The notes: generated by a model not told the origin, from the sequence alone. A stretch of DNA of 64,000 nt from Blautia coccoides (GCF_034355335.1 NZ_CP136422.1:3816501-3880500), one strand, 5' to 3'; shown: positions 10,141 through 20,365, counted from the first letter of the stretch. Program-made: numbers and translations.

Positions 10141-11076
10141 TTATCCTTCCTCCTTCCGGTTCATCAGTTTCATGCCGATAACAGCACAGAGCACAATTAA
10201 AGCAAACAACACAATAGCAACCGCAGAGCCGTATCCCAGCCTGCTGGTAGTTTTAAATGAAACATCATAAAAATTCCAGACAATAGTCAGACAGGAGCGG
10301 TTTGGCCCTCCCACAGAAGCTGATCCCATACCGCTGCCGTTAAAAAGAAGGTTTGGTTCATCGAACATCTGAAGCCCGCTTATGATACTGGTAACCACAA
10401 CAAAAACCGTGATGGGCTTCAGCATGGGAATGGTGATTCTCCAGAATATTTTCCAGGCGCTGGCTCCGTCCGCTCTGGCTGCCTCAAACACATCTTCCGA
10501 AATGGACGTGATTCCTGCAAGGTATATTGCCATATAATAACCGGTACTCTTCCAGATGATCATAAAGGCTACTACAAAGTATGCCAACTTTGGATCCCCC
10601 AGCCAGTTCATCCCTTTGTCGATCAGCCCCAGCCCCATGAGAATCTTATTCACAATACCGGTTGACCAGTCAAACAGAAAGGAAAATATCAGACCTATGG
10701 CTACCGGGGTTGTAATATAAGGCAGAAAATTCACGGTCTGAGCCACATGTCTCCCTCTCTTCAGATTACTCAGACACGCCGCCATCAACAGCCCCAGAAA
10801 AATGGATATGGGATACGAAAGCAGCATGATCCTCAGCGTATATACAATAGACTTTCTAAAATTAGCGTCTTCCAATAGAACTCTTTTGTAATTAGCCAAT
10901 CCCACAAATACCTTATCTGCCATACCGTCCCATTCAAAAAAACTGGTCCGCAGAGTAAACAGAATAGGAAACAGATTAAATGCCAAAAAACAGATAATAA
11001 ACGGACCAAGAAAAAACAGCGGCCAATAAAGTGTATACTTTCTCAGCCCTTTTGAACCTGCCTGCAGTTTATTCAT
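10141..11076 (-). CDS. CUT1-type sugar ABC transporter permease (MalF-like)
   Basis: Permease of 311 residues with six predicted helices. The EAA motif is visible as FEAARADGASAWKIFWRIT. The start chosen is the ATG at 11,076 because AGGAG lies 7 nt upstream; an ATG six bases earlier is within the SD spacing. It lies downstream of the binding protein gene, behind a terminator-like hairpin, and directly abuts the second permease. The substrate is probably an oligosaccharide or glycoside, from family membership only. Confidence 0.9.
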   Translation of the reverse strand: MNKLQAGSKGLRKYTLYWPLFFLGPFIICFLAFNLFPILFTLRTSFFEWDGMADKVFVGLANYKRVLLEDANFRKSIVYTLRIMLLSYPISIFLGLLMAACLSNLKRGRHVAQTVNFLPYITTPVAIGLIFSFLFDWSTGIVNKILMGLGLIDKGMNWLGDPKLAYFVVAFMIIWKSTGYYMAIYLAGITSISEDVFEAARADGASAWKIFWRITIPMLKPITVFVVVTSIISGLQMFDEPNLLFNGSGMGSASVGGPNRSCLTIVWNFYDVSFKTTSRLGYGSAVAIVLFALIVLCAVIGMKLMNRKEEG

Positions 11077-11140
11077 AAACATTCTCCTTTACCAATCATA
11101 TAGACAACAAAAAAGATGCCCTGAGATTTTTTCGTTGTCA

Positions 11141-11191
11141 TAAAAAGGCTGCTGCAGCAAAGAATCAATCCTGATTTTTGTGCAGCAGCCT
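11141..11191 (-). terminator. Hairpin with T run between binding protein and permeases
   Basis: An 11-bp GC-rich stem (AGGCTGCTGCA with its complement) is followed by a short T run on the minus strand, 14 nt past the binding-protein stop. It probably gives partial termination, so the binding protein is made in excess over the permeases. Confidence 0.7.
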
Positions 11192-11204
11192 CTGCCGTCA
11201 TCTT

Positions 11205-12539
11205 TTATTTCACAGCCACGTCCGGCAAACGATTCTGCATTTCCTCCAAAGCCTGTGCCAATGCCTGATCCGCCGTCACGCCTTCATCCGCAATAATATT
11301 ATTCAATACAAGGGTCATCACCTCACTGGCCACACCATCGTATTCTGTTCTCTGAGCAATTTTCATTTTGGGCATAATATCCTGATAGAGCAGTTTTCCC
11401 ACATCCTGGCCTCCAAAATACGCATCTACTTTTGAAGTATATTCCGGATTCTCATATGGGGCTTTGTAAGGTGTATAATAATCCACCTTCTCTTTCATTT
11501 CCTGAATCCCTTCGTCTTCCATAGTACAGAATTTTATGAAGTTCCATGCCATTTCTTTGTTCTTACTCTCTTTGGATATTCCCATTGCAGTTCCTCCCCA
11601 GGAAAAGCTGTTTCCTTCTGGGATGAACATTCCCCAATTTCCGCTTCCCTCCGGATCATTGGGTTTGATGGAAAACTCCAGGGACCAGTTAGCTGCCGGA
11701 AAGAAAATATGGTTTGACTCTGCATAAGCGGCATTGTCCTGAGCGGACCACTGCTCGATCACATCAATAGCCCCCGCATCGCGAAGCTGGCAGGCATCCG
11801 CAATGGTCTGTTTATACTTTCCTGTAAAATCTACTTCACCACTTTCATTCACCAGTGATGTTGCTTCTTTTCCCCGCAGCCATTCTGCCACTGCTCCGAT
11901 CGTTGAAAACAATTTCACTGTGCCTCCTGATTCCTTCTGCACCTTTTGGGCCGCATCGCAGAACCCCTGTATATCCGGCAGCATGGCAGCCAGTTCATCC
12001 GGATCATCTGTGCCGAGATACTCTTTAGCCAAATCTCTTTTATACGCAAATGCTGACGGACACACCGTCTGATCCACACACAAAATCTTTCCTTCCGCAT
12101 TTTTCATCTGATTCAGGTAGCTGTCAAAAAACATATCATCTTTCAGATTATAAGGTTCCTTGGTCAAATCCTCCCACATATCAATACTCAGCATCTGTCC
12201 TCTGTAATTAGCCTCTGACACTAAGATATCCGGCAGCTCCATTCCGGACGCGATACACTGCTGTACTTTTGTCACATAATCAGCGGAAGCTACCTCTGTG
12301 ATCTCAAATTCCACATCCGGGTATTTTTTCTGAAAAGCTTCCATCATAGGCTTATAGAAGTTGGAGTCCCATCCCCAATAAGACAAAACAACTTTGCCGC
12401 CGTCCCCGCTGTTCTCTACAGTTCCCTGTTCTTCCTTTTTGCCGCTGCCGTCATCCGGCGCCTCCCCGCATCCGGCCAATACAGACACAGCCATGGTTCC
12501 CACCAGCGCCAGGCTTAAAATCTTTTTTAAATTTTTCAT
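11205..12539 (-). CDS. Sugar ABC transporter substrate-binding lipoprotein
   Basis: Extracellular solute-binding protein of family 1, 444 residues. A lipoprotein signal peptide ends in the lipobox VLAGCG, giving an acylated Cys near residue 24. A low-complexity Gly/Lys/Glu linker comes before the binding domain (VLSYWGWDSNFYKPMMEAF). The ATG at 12,539 follows AGGAGG at 9 nt. It delivers substrate to the two downstream permeases. The ligand cannot be read from sequence. Confidence 0.92.
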   Translation of the reverse strand: MKNLKKILSLALVGTMAVSVLAGCGEAPDDGSGKKEEQGTVENSGDGGKVVLSYWGWDSNFYKPMMEAFQKKYPDVEFEITEVASADYVTKVQQCIASGMELPDILVSEANYRGQMLSIDMWEDLTKEPYNLKDDMFFDSYLNQMKNAEGKILCVDQTVCPSAFAYKRDLAKEYLGTDDPDELAAMLPDIQGFCDAAQKVQKESGGTVKLFSTIGAVAEWLRGKEATSLVNESGEVDFTGKYKQTIADACQLRDAGAIDVIEQWSAQDNAAYAESNHIFFPAANWSLEFSIKPNDPEGSGNWGMFIPEGNSFSWGGTAMGISKESKNKEMAWNFIKFCTMEDEGIQEMKEKVDYYTPYKAPYENPEYTSKVDAYFGGQDVGKLLYQDIMPKMKIAQRTEYDGVASEVMTLVLNNIIADEGVTADQALAQALEEMQNRLPDVAVK

Positions 12540-12578
12540 CTCCACGTTCCTCCTTTGCCTTTCTCTCTTGATAGAACT

Positions 12579-12587
12579 ATCATAACA
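12579..12587 (-). promoter_or_regulatory. Extended -10 upstream of the binding protein
   Basis: Minus-strand TGTTATGAT is an extended -10 element about 40 nt before the start codon. No good -35 is seen, which suits a promoter needing an activator such as the nearby YesN-type regulator. Confidence 0.4.
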
Positions 12588-12703
12588 AAAAACCCATTTC
12601 CATCCTATCCAATATCCGGCTCATTTGTATAATATCCGCTCATTTCCACAACTCTCCAGAACATATCTGAAAATCACTGTATGAGAGCGATACACTTTTG
12701 GGG

Positions 12704-12750
12704 AAAAAGAGAAGCGCCTGCGCATAGTATCTGCGCAGACGCTCTTCTCT
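12704..12750 (-). terminator. Terminator after the URO-D family gene
   Basis: A long imperfect stem of about 17 bp (minus-strand AGAGAAGAGCGTCTGCGCA and complement) is followed by TTTTT, 35 nt past the stop codon at 12,786. Confidence 0.85.
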
Positions 12751-12785
12751 GTCTTCATTTCAAATGATATTTTCTATTTCCCGGT

Positions 12786-14060
12786 CTATTTCCAATGGTC
12801 CTCAATCTCTTCCCTGATGACCTGTATGTAGCGCCGTGCTTTCTCCACATTCCTGTCAATGGTATAGACATCCCTCTGAGTGATCTCCATCTTACATCCT
12901 CTGGCCGCATGCAGGCTTTTTCTTATATAGGACCGGAATGCCTCCTCATCAAGCTCTTTACCGCTGATACCCAGGAAGGTGGCTGCCGGTTTTCTGTGGT
13001 AGATCACCTTGCTGCCGCGCAGCCGTTCTCCCATAAATTCTTCGTCGCACCAGGGAGAGATGGAGACCTTCCTCAGATTTTTAAACTTGCTGATGCAGCG
13101 GTCCCACACCTTGTCAACCGGCTCGCAGCACCCATAAGAAAGCAGGCCAAACTGGGAACCAATCTTCTCATAACAGGGGAAAATGATCTCTTCAAACATC
13201 GTCGGGGAGATACTCAGTGTCTCCTGGGAATCCATATATCCCCATACATCCCTGCGGGTCAGCTTTCTCTCCTTTAAGGTCTCCTGACCTGGCAGCTCTG
13301 TGTTAAAAGCAAAAGTTCCCTGGCCCACACTTTCGTATTCCGTAGTTGGAAGGATCAAGCCCTTTTCCTCCAGCAGATCATAATAGGCCAGTGTATCATC
13401 CGCAGCCTGGTCCATAATCCTTTTAAAAAGCTCCGGATACTGGGCAATGTTCAGCATCATATTCTCCATTCCCATCAAGTGGATCAGCATCTGGGTGGGT
13501 ACGCTGTAGAGACAGTCCATTTTTCTTCTGACCGGCAGAATATCACCGACAGCATCTGTCACAGCCTCCAGCTTCTTCCTGCTGCTGTCCAGATCCACAG
13601 AAAACACACTTGCCCCTATTTTCTCAAAATCATCCTCCAGATCCTCGATCACCGGCAGAAAACGTACACTGATGCCTGCACTATCCTCCTCCTCTTTTCC
13701 TGTGGCAAACTCTTTCTTCATGTCCAATCCGTACAACTTGAACTCAGTATCATAATTCATCTCAAAGCAGTCCGGCGTCACTCTGTCATCATCAAAAAGT
13801 TCCTGACCCACAAAATCCTGATACAGATCAAACTCCACTTTTCTCGCAAAATCCCCGGTGCATTTCAGTCTGGGGGTGATGACCTCATTGTTGAATCCCC
13901 ATGACTCCAGCACCACCATGGGAATTTCCCCCTGAAGGGCATTGTGTCTGTACCACCTTTCTTTCAGGACTGCATTTCTCTCCTGCGCTGCAAGTTCCTT
14001 ATGTTTTTTAGCCACCTCACGTAATATCTGCTTATCCGCGCTGCTTATACCGTATTCCAT
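12786..14060 (-). CDS. Uroporphyrinogen decarboxylase superfamily protein (URO-D/MtaA-like)
   Basis: Soluble TIM-barrel protein of 424 residues that looks like the URO-D/MtaA/CmuA superfamily rather than HemE. Visible features are VVLESWGFNNEVITPRLKC near the N-terminus, a CYEKIGSQFGLLSYGCCEPVD segment where methyltransferases of the superfamily bind metal, and VSISPWCDEEFMGERL. Relatives act as corrinoid or thiol methyltransferases, but no corrinoid protein lies nearby, so the reaction is unknown. It is next to a sugar ABC system and divergent from an AraC regulator with shared ATTGAC repeats between them. The SD AAAGGAGA is 7 nt upstream. Confidence 0.7.
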   Translation of the reverse strand: MEYGISSADKQILREVAKKHKELAAQERNAVLKERWYRHNALQGEIPMVVLESWGFNNEVITPRLKCTGDFARKVEFDLYQDFVGQELFDDDRVTPDCFEMNYDTEFKLYGLDMKKEFATGKEEEDSAGISVRFLPVIEDLEDDFEKIGASVFSVDLDSSRKKLEAVTDAVGDILPVRRKMDCLYSVPTQMLIHLMGMENMMLNIAQYPELFKRIMDQAADDTLAYYDLLEEKGLILPTTEYESVGQGTFAFNTELPGQETLKERKLTRRDVWGYMDSQETLSISPTMFEEIIFPCYEKIGSQFGLLSYGCCEPVDKVWDRCISKFKNLRKVSISPWCDEEFMGERLRGSKVIYHRKPAATFLGISGKELDEEAFRSYIRKSLHAARGCKMEITQRDVYTIDRNVEKARRYIQVIREEIEDHWK

Positions 14061-14103
14061 AAGTATTCTCCTTTACTCCCTGTTCTCTCTTTTACACTCT
14101 GTT

Positions 14104-14223
14104 ATTGACTTTAGAACACTTGTCAATTTTCTATATCATAACCCATACTAAAAGGTTTTTCATTACAGTGAATTGACATTATATATAAAAAAATTGACTA
14201 TATACTGCCGATTCCCATTGACT
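14104..14223. promoter_or_regulatory. Five ATTGAC half-sites, probable AraC operator array
   Basis: ATTGAC(A/T) occurs at 14,104-14,110, 14,172-14,178, 14,193-14,199 and 14,217-14,223 on the plus strand and in reverse at 14,121-14,127. The spacings of 21 and 24 bp are close to two helical turns. They fill the divergent region between the URO-D gene and the AraC gene, a usual place for such operators. Binding itself is inferred. Confidence 0.5.
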
Positions 14224-14246
14224 CCTGAAAAAAAAATCTATATCTT
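14218..14246 (+). promoter_or_regulatory. Probable promoter of the AraC gene
   Basis: TTGACT (14,218-14,223), a 17-bp spacer, and TATCTT (14,241-14,246), 34 nt before the start codon. The -35 overlaps the last ATTGAC half-site, which would suit autoregulation. Confidence 0.5.
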
Positions 14247-14279
14247 AGAAGGTGTAAAAAGAGTCAGGAGGCTAAACCT

Positions 14280-15152
14280 ATGGAAACATCTGCTTCAACC
14301 CCTTTACCAGGATCACAGATCTATTTCTGTACCCCAACAGCGTTGATCCGCCGGGAATTCTTATATCCTATCTGTCTGGGACATTTTTTTTGTGACCGCA
14401 CCTACCACGTAGAGCGTTCCAGCTATGACAGCTTTCTGCTGCTCTATGTCCGGTCCGGTTCCGGTTATCTGACTTATGCCGGAAAGCATTTTCATCTGAA
14501 TGAAGATGAGTTCTGCTGTATCGACTGTTATCAGCCCCATACCTATGGGACAGATTCCTCCTGGGAGATCCAGTGGATCCATTTTGACGGCATTTCCGCA
14601 GGAAGCTATTACCAATGGATCATAAAGCAGAACGGATATGTCTTTCAGCTCCCCAAAAGCCAGACCATGCAGGCTCTGAGACCTCTGCAGCACATGCTGG
14701 ACATTTTTGCCATGCATGTCCCCTATAATGAAATCTGGCTCTCCAAATATATCACGGACCTGCTCTCTTTTCTCCTTGAAATGCCGGACTATACTCTTTT
14801 CACCTCATCAGACAATGCGGTGAGTGAGCATGCCAGTACAGTGAGTGAACGTGCCATATCCTATATGCAGCAAAGGTTCTCCTCCAACCTGACCATGGAA
14901 GAGCTTGCGGATCATGTGTCCCTGAACCTGTCTTACTTCATCCGGTGCTTTAAAAAAGAAACAGGTATGACGCCGCACAGCTATCTGATCTCCATACGTC
15001 TCCAACAGGCAGTCTATTATCTAAAGACCACAGACCGCACTGTAAAAGACATCGGCTTTGCCTGTGGGTTTCAAAGTGAAAACAGCTTCTGCATTACCTT
15101 CAAGAAGCATAAAGGGTATACCCCTTCCGAATACCGCAGTCTTCCACATTAA
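14280..15152 (+). CDS. AraC family transcriptional regulator
   Basis: Regulator of 290 residues with an N-terminal cupin-like effector domain (SGYLTYAGKHFHLNEDEFCC, then a His-rich stretch) and a C-terminal pair of helix-turn-helix motifs. The first reads MEELADHVSLNLSYFIRCF and the second DIGFACGFQSENSFCITF. The SD AGGAGG lies 8 nt before the ATG. It is divergent from the URO-D gene and the probable controller of it through the ATTGAC repeats. The ligand may be a sugar or glycoside; this is family knowledge, not visible. Confidence 0.92.
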   Translation: METSASTPLPGSQIYFCTPTALIRREFLYPICLGHFFCDRTYHVERSSYDSFLLLYVRSGSGYLTYAGKHFHLNEDEFCCIDCYQPHTYGTDSSWEIQWIHFDGISAGSYYQWIIKQNGYVFQLPKSQTMQALRPLQHMLDIFAMHVPYNEIWLSKYITDLLSFLLEMPDYTLFTSSDNAVSEHASTVSERAISYMQQRFSSNLTMEELADHVSLNLSYFIRCFKKETGMTPHSYLISIRLQQAVYYLKTTDRTVKDIGFACGFQSENSFCITFKKHKGYTPSEYRSLPH

Positions 15153-15173
15153 CAGCCTTTTATTTCAGGGCAG

Positions 15174-15205
15174 AAAAAAGCCCTGTATCTTCTCAGATAC
15201 AGGGC
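15174..15205 (-). terminator. Terminator of the tRNA-Leu gene
   Basis: An 11-bp perfect stem (GCCCTGTATCT and complement) with a 4-nt loop is followed on the minus strand by six T residues. It lies just past the tRNA 3' end and may also stop plus-strand transcripts from the AraC gene. Confidence 0.85.
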
Positions 15206-15213
15206 GTCTCTAA

Positions 15214-15297
15214 TGCGGGAGATGGGACTTGAACCCACACGATCTTGCGACCACTAGATCCTTAGTCTAGCCTGTCTGCCAGTTCCAGCACTCCCGC
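15214..15297 (-). tRNA. tRNA-Leu (anticodon AAG)
   Basis: 84-nt class II tRNA. The acceptor stem GCGGGAG pairs with CTCCCGC, with A73 as discriminator. The anticodon stem is CTAGA/TCTAG with loop CTAAGGA, giving anticodon AAG. A long variable arm and the T-loop GTTCAAGT complete the fold. CCA is not encoded. It has its own strong promoter upstream and terminator downstream. Confidence 0.92.
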
Positions 15298-15341
15298 TTT
15301 TCTCTGTCGCTCTTTGTTATCACTTCCGAACGACAAGTGAA

Positions 15342-15370
15342 AGTATATCACCAAATTTTGTATTCGTCAA
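15342..15370 (-). promoter_or_regulatory. tRNA-Leu promoter
   Basis: Minus-strand TTGACG (15,370-15,365), exactly 17 bp, then TATACT (15,347-15,342), about 45 nt before the mature tRNA 5' end. Close to the sigma-A consensus. Confidence 0.85.
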
Positions 15371-15379
15371 TACCTTTTC

Positions 15380-16327
15380 CTAAAAAAATCTGAATTTTTT
15401 TCTAATTTTTTCCTCTCCCTCAAAAATACGTGCTTTTAAGACAGTTTCATCCTCCGCACATTCCTGAAAACATCTCCATTCATCCAGCAGTCCCTGGCCA
15501 TGGGGAACCAGATAAGCTCCCGCGTCACTGCCCAAAGCCATGTGCACTCCAAGCTCTAATGCCCTCCTGATGTTCCTCTTCCCCTTCTCATAAATCTCAT
15601 GCAGCAGTTCATCTGAAAATCTGCCGCAGCCAAACATATTCGGCACCACAGTGATGGTGGGTACCCAGACAATATCAGATTCCGCCATCATCTGAAGTGT
15701 CTCCTCTGTCACATAATTCCCATGCTCCACACTGTCTGCTCCCGCTCTCACCAAGTCCGCCACAGGACCGGCACCATTGGTATGGCACATGACAGCAAAT
15801 CCCTCTTCATGTGCAATATGCACCATCTCTTTTACTTCCCCATACGGCAGCGGTTCCCCTGTGATCCTTCCATCTGTATCAAAATCCATGATACCTGTTG
15901 TCATGATCTTAATAAAGTCTCCCTTATGGGCTTTCACTTCTTTTACCAGATCTGCGTATTCCTTTAAATTTTCATACGCCATCCCCACGATCCCCCCATA
16001 ACACCCCTTTCGGTGAATTGCGAAAATCGGCGTCCTGTAATCAATTCCATACTCCCCGGCAATCTCCTTGGCCCTCTTGGAGACTCCCAGAGCATCTCCC
16101 CCGTCTCTTACAAAGGTGATGCCCTTCTCCTGATACCTCTTAAAGTGACACCGGATCACGCGATCATCCACGCCGTTCAAATGCCGCTCTACAGCATGTC
16201 TGTAATTCACTCCATCCATAAAAATATGTGCATGGCATTCTCCAAACATCCTGTCCCTTTCAGCTATACTCCCCTTCTCCTTTAATACTTGACGCTCCCC
16301 GGCTTCCTTCTCATCCCCATTTATCAT
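15380..16327 (-). CDS. Amidohydrolase family protein (imidazolonepropionase-like)
   Basis: Metal-dependent hydrolase, 315 residues from the ATG at 16,327, which follows AAGGAGG. The open frame runs further upstream but into the preceding gene. The HxH metal motif is H32/H34 in GECHAHIFMDG. A candidate bridging Lys is in DFIKIMTTG, further His ligands in VMCHTNG and SVEHGNYV, and the catalytic Asp in ALGSDAGAY. Substrates in this superfamily are cyclic amides, dipeptides or similar; none is indicated here. It lies 29 bp after the DUF4432 gene and probably shares its transcript. Confidence 0.82.
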   Translation of the reverse strand: MINGDEKEAGERQVLKEKGSIAERDRMFGECHAHIFMDGVNYRHAVERHLNGVDDRVIRCHFKRYQEKGITFVRDGGDALGVSKRAKEIAGEYGIDYRTPIFAIHRKGCYGGIVGMAYENLKEYADLVKEVKAHKGDFIKIMTTGIMDFDTDGRITGEPLPYGEVKEMVHIAHEEGFAVMCHTNGAGPVADLVRAGADSVEHGNYVTEETLQMMAESDIVWVPTITVVPNMFGCGRFSDELLHEIYEKGKRNIRRALELGVHMALGSDAGAYLVPHGQGLLDEWRCFQECAEDETVLKARIFEGEEKIRKKFRFF

Positions 16328-16356
16328 GACACAAATATCCTCCTTTTTCACCTGAT

Positions 16357-17346
16357 TCACTCCACCCGGATCACCAGCTCCACGGTCTTTTTCTCCCCCG
16401 CTCTGATTCTGCGAAGGGTCCCGTTCTCCTCTTCCCATTTCTGTCCGTCCACATGGCAGTTGCAGGGTTCAAGCCCTATAACATAATCCCCTGAAGCCAT
16501 GGACTTCCACTGTGTAAAATTCGGCAGCTCTTCCTCTGGAAATTCCACACAGATTCCCATTCCCAGTTTTGGATTTTTCACTTTAACACATGCCCTGCCG
16601 TTCTCGTCAAACCGTATTTTGTGGTAAAACACCTGTTCCGGGACCAGATCCTCCGGCGCTTCCACACAGTTCCAGGGAAGCCTTGTCTTTTCTCTCTCCC
16701 CTTTCAGCACAGTTTCCAGTGCCGGTACTTCGATCACACTTCCCTCATCCAGCAGAGGATATCCCACATTGCAGTGGTAGAGCAGCATAAAGGGTTCCTC
16801 CCCGAATCCCTCATTTACAAACTCATCATGTATTTTAACCTCACTGCTTCCAAGCTCTGCCGAAATAGTCCTTCTCAGCACAATATTCTCTCCAAACAAG
16901 GCCGCCTGACGCATTTCCCCGGAGATCACTATGTGGTACACATCCCCATCCCAAAAAGCATCCGCACACACATGCTGCGCCGGCGTTGACCGCAGATATC
17001 CATGCATGGGAAGAGGTGCGTCCGGTGTCAGATCCGGCCTGCCTACATTGCTGGTACCGCAGGTAAAAAACATACCTCCCATAATACTCTTCTGAGCCTC
17101 AAACCCGCTGCTGTCAAACCGCTGCCCGTTCATAAGACCCGGTTTACTGAGAAAATTCAGGTTTATCCCCTTATATGACATTTCCACAATATCCAGGCAT
17201 TTGTCAGCAGCCACCGTAAAAGCCAGTTCCCCTGCCTTCACCTCATAAGCCCTAAGCCCCGCTGCTGCCCCTTCTTCAAAGGTCACCTTTCTCACATATG
17301 CCATCTGCTGCATACTGCCTGTTTTCCTCATCATTTCTCTATTCAT
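16357..17346 (-). CDS. DUF4432 / aldose-1-epimerase-like protein
   Basis: Protein of 329 residues with the all-beta look of galactose-mutarotase-like folds. Recognisable family segments are FTVAADKCLDIVEMSYKGIN, GGMFFTCGTSNVGRPDL, LPMHGYLRSTPAQ (His) and FMLLYHCNVGYPLLDEG. I recognise it as DUF4432; members sit in sugar catabolic loci and are predicted to act on sugar anomers or epimers. The start at 17,346 has AGGAA 7 nt upstream; an ATG at 17,370 has no clear SD. It is followed by the amidohydrolase, suggesting joint catabolism of an unknown conjugate. Confidence 0.75.
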   Translation of the reverse strand: MNREMMRKTGSMQQMAYVRKVTFEEGAAAGLRAYEVKAGELAFTVAADKCLDIVEMSYKGINLNFLSKPGLMNGQRFDSSGFEAQKSIMGGMFFTCGTSNVGRPDLTPDAPLPMHGYLRSTPAQHVCADAFWDGDVYHIVISGEMRQAALFGENIVLRRTISAELGSSEVKIHDEFVNEGFGEEPFMLLYHCNVGYPLLDEGSVIEVPALETVLKGEREKTRLPWNCVEAPEDLVPEQVFYHKIRFDENGRACVKVKNPKLGMGICVEFPEEELPNFTQWKSMASGDYVIGLEPCNCHVDGQKWEEENGTLRRIRAGEKKTVELVIRVE

Positions 17347-17377
17347 ACCACATTTCCTTTCCATTTTCATTCACAGC

Positions 17378-17399
17378 AAAAATCCCCGTTATCCGGGGA
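17378..17399 (-). terminator. Terminator after glpK
   Basis: TCCCCG/CGGGGA stem with a 5-nt loop followed by TTTTT on the minus strand, 38 nt after the glpK stop. Confidence 0.8.
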
Positions 17400-17436
17400 C
17401 TTCTGCCTGTTTACTCTGCCGGCACTGCCAACTAAA

Positions 17437-19762
<2,326 letters not shown>

Positions 19763-19798
19763 AAATTCTTTGTCCTTTCTGTCTCTTATCTGATTCCT

Positions 19799-19827
19799 AT
19801 TTTAGCGCTTCCAATGGTATTTTTCAA
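19799..19827 (-). promoter_or_regulatory. Lyxose isomerase promoter with overlapping cre site
   Basis: Minus-strand TTGAAA (19,827-19,822), 17-bp spacer, TAAAAT (19,804-19,799). TGGAAGCGCTAAAA (19,813-19,800) matches the CcpA site TGWAARCGYTWNCW at 12 of 14 positions and overlaps the -10, so CcpA would block RNA polymerase. Confidence 0.65.
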
Positions 19828-19856
19828 CAACAAATATCAGTATTTTTCTCATCCCT

Positions 19857-20105
19857 TTATAATATATTGATATCGCTGCGGAATGCGAACAGTTTCCATG
19901 TCTTAATGTCCAGTACATCAGCCACTTTCAGCAGTGTTTCCACTGAAATTTGTGTGGCCATCTTAGGTGCTTCAATATTGCTGATATGTGTCCTGCTGAT
20001 ACCAACTTCCTGCGCGAGCTGTGCCTGTGTCATCCCTTTCAGTTTTCTGTAATAGGCTATGTTAAGCCCCAGCTCCATTAATTGTGCATTGATATTTTCG
20101 CTCAT
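19857..20105 (-). CDS. Small XRE-family HTH regulator
   Basis: Single-domain Cro/CI-type DNA-binding protein of 82 residues. The helix-turn-helix is in RKLKGMTQAQLAQEVGIS, followed by the recognition helix RTHISNIEAP. The C-terminal 20 residues are unusual and hydrophobic. The SD AGGAGG lies directly at the left junction of the IS110 element, which has replaced its original upstream sequence. Its ribosome binding site is intact, but its promoter must now come from inside the IS or be absent. Confidence 0.85.
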   Translation of the reverse strand: MSENINAQLMELGLNIAYYRKLKGMTQAQLAQEVGISRTHISNIEAPKMATQISVETLLKVADVLDIKTWKLFAFRSDINIL

Positions 20106-20129
20106 GTCATTTCCTCCTACTATTATATA

Positions 20130-20318
20130 AAGTCATAGTCTTTCTTTACCTTTTCTACAGGTTTGACTATGCTATTTTAAGATACTGTGGATTGGTTATC
20201 ACCTCCTACCACTTGATGGTTTAAAAAAGGCTCCAACCACAGTCTCTTTGTTTATTTGTTAATCAGTTAGTTACCGCATGACGGTTTATCAAGAAGTAGG
20301 TTACGATTGCAAGGAGCC
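20130..20318 (+). ncRNA. Predicted IS110 bridge RNA
   Basis: A 5' hairpin (CATAGTC 20,134-20,140 with GACTATG 20,165-20,171) is followed by two adjacent hairpins with large internal loops. The target-binding loop has an outer stem 20,184-20,195/20,233-20,243 and inner stem ACCA/TGGT (20,208-20,220). The donor-binding loop has an outer stem CTCTTTG/CAAGGAG (20,244-20,250/20,310-20,316) and inner stem ACCG/CGGT (20,273-20,285). Guides in the loops match the junctions: CCTCCT (20,202-20,207) to the left flank, TAAAAAAG (20,222-20,229) to the right flank, AGTTAGT (20,265-20,271) to the right end and AGTAGG (20,295-20,300) to the left end. The ends of the RNA are estimates. Confidence 0.82.
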
Positions 20319-20365
20319 CTGTGGATCTTAAGACAGTATCAATACTTTATATCAGGAGGTCCTAT

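Noticed and set aside
16328..16438. N-terminal extension of the amidohydrolase
   Set aside because: It overlaps the end of the DUF4432 gene and is low complexity; a strong SD precedes the ATG at 16,327.
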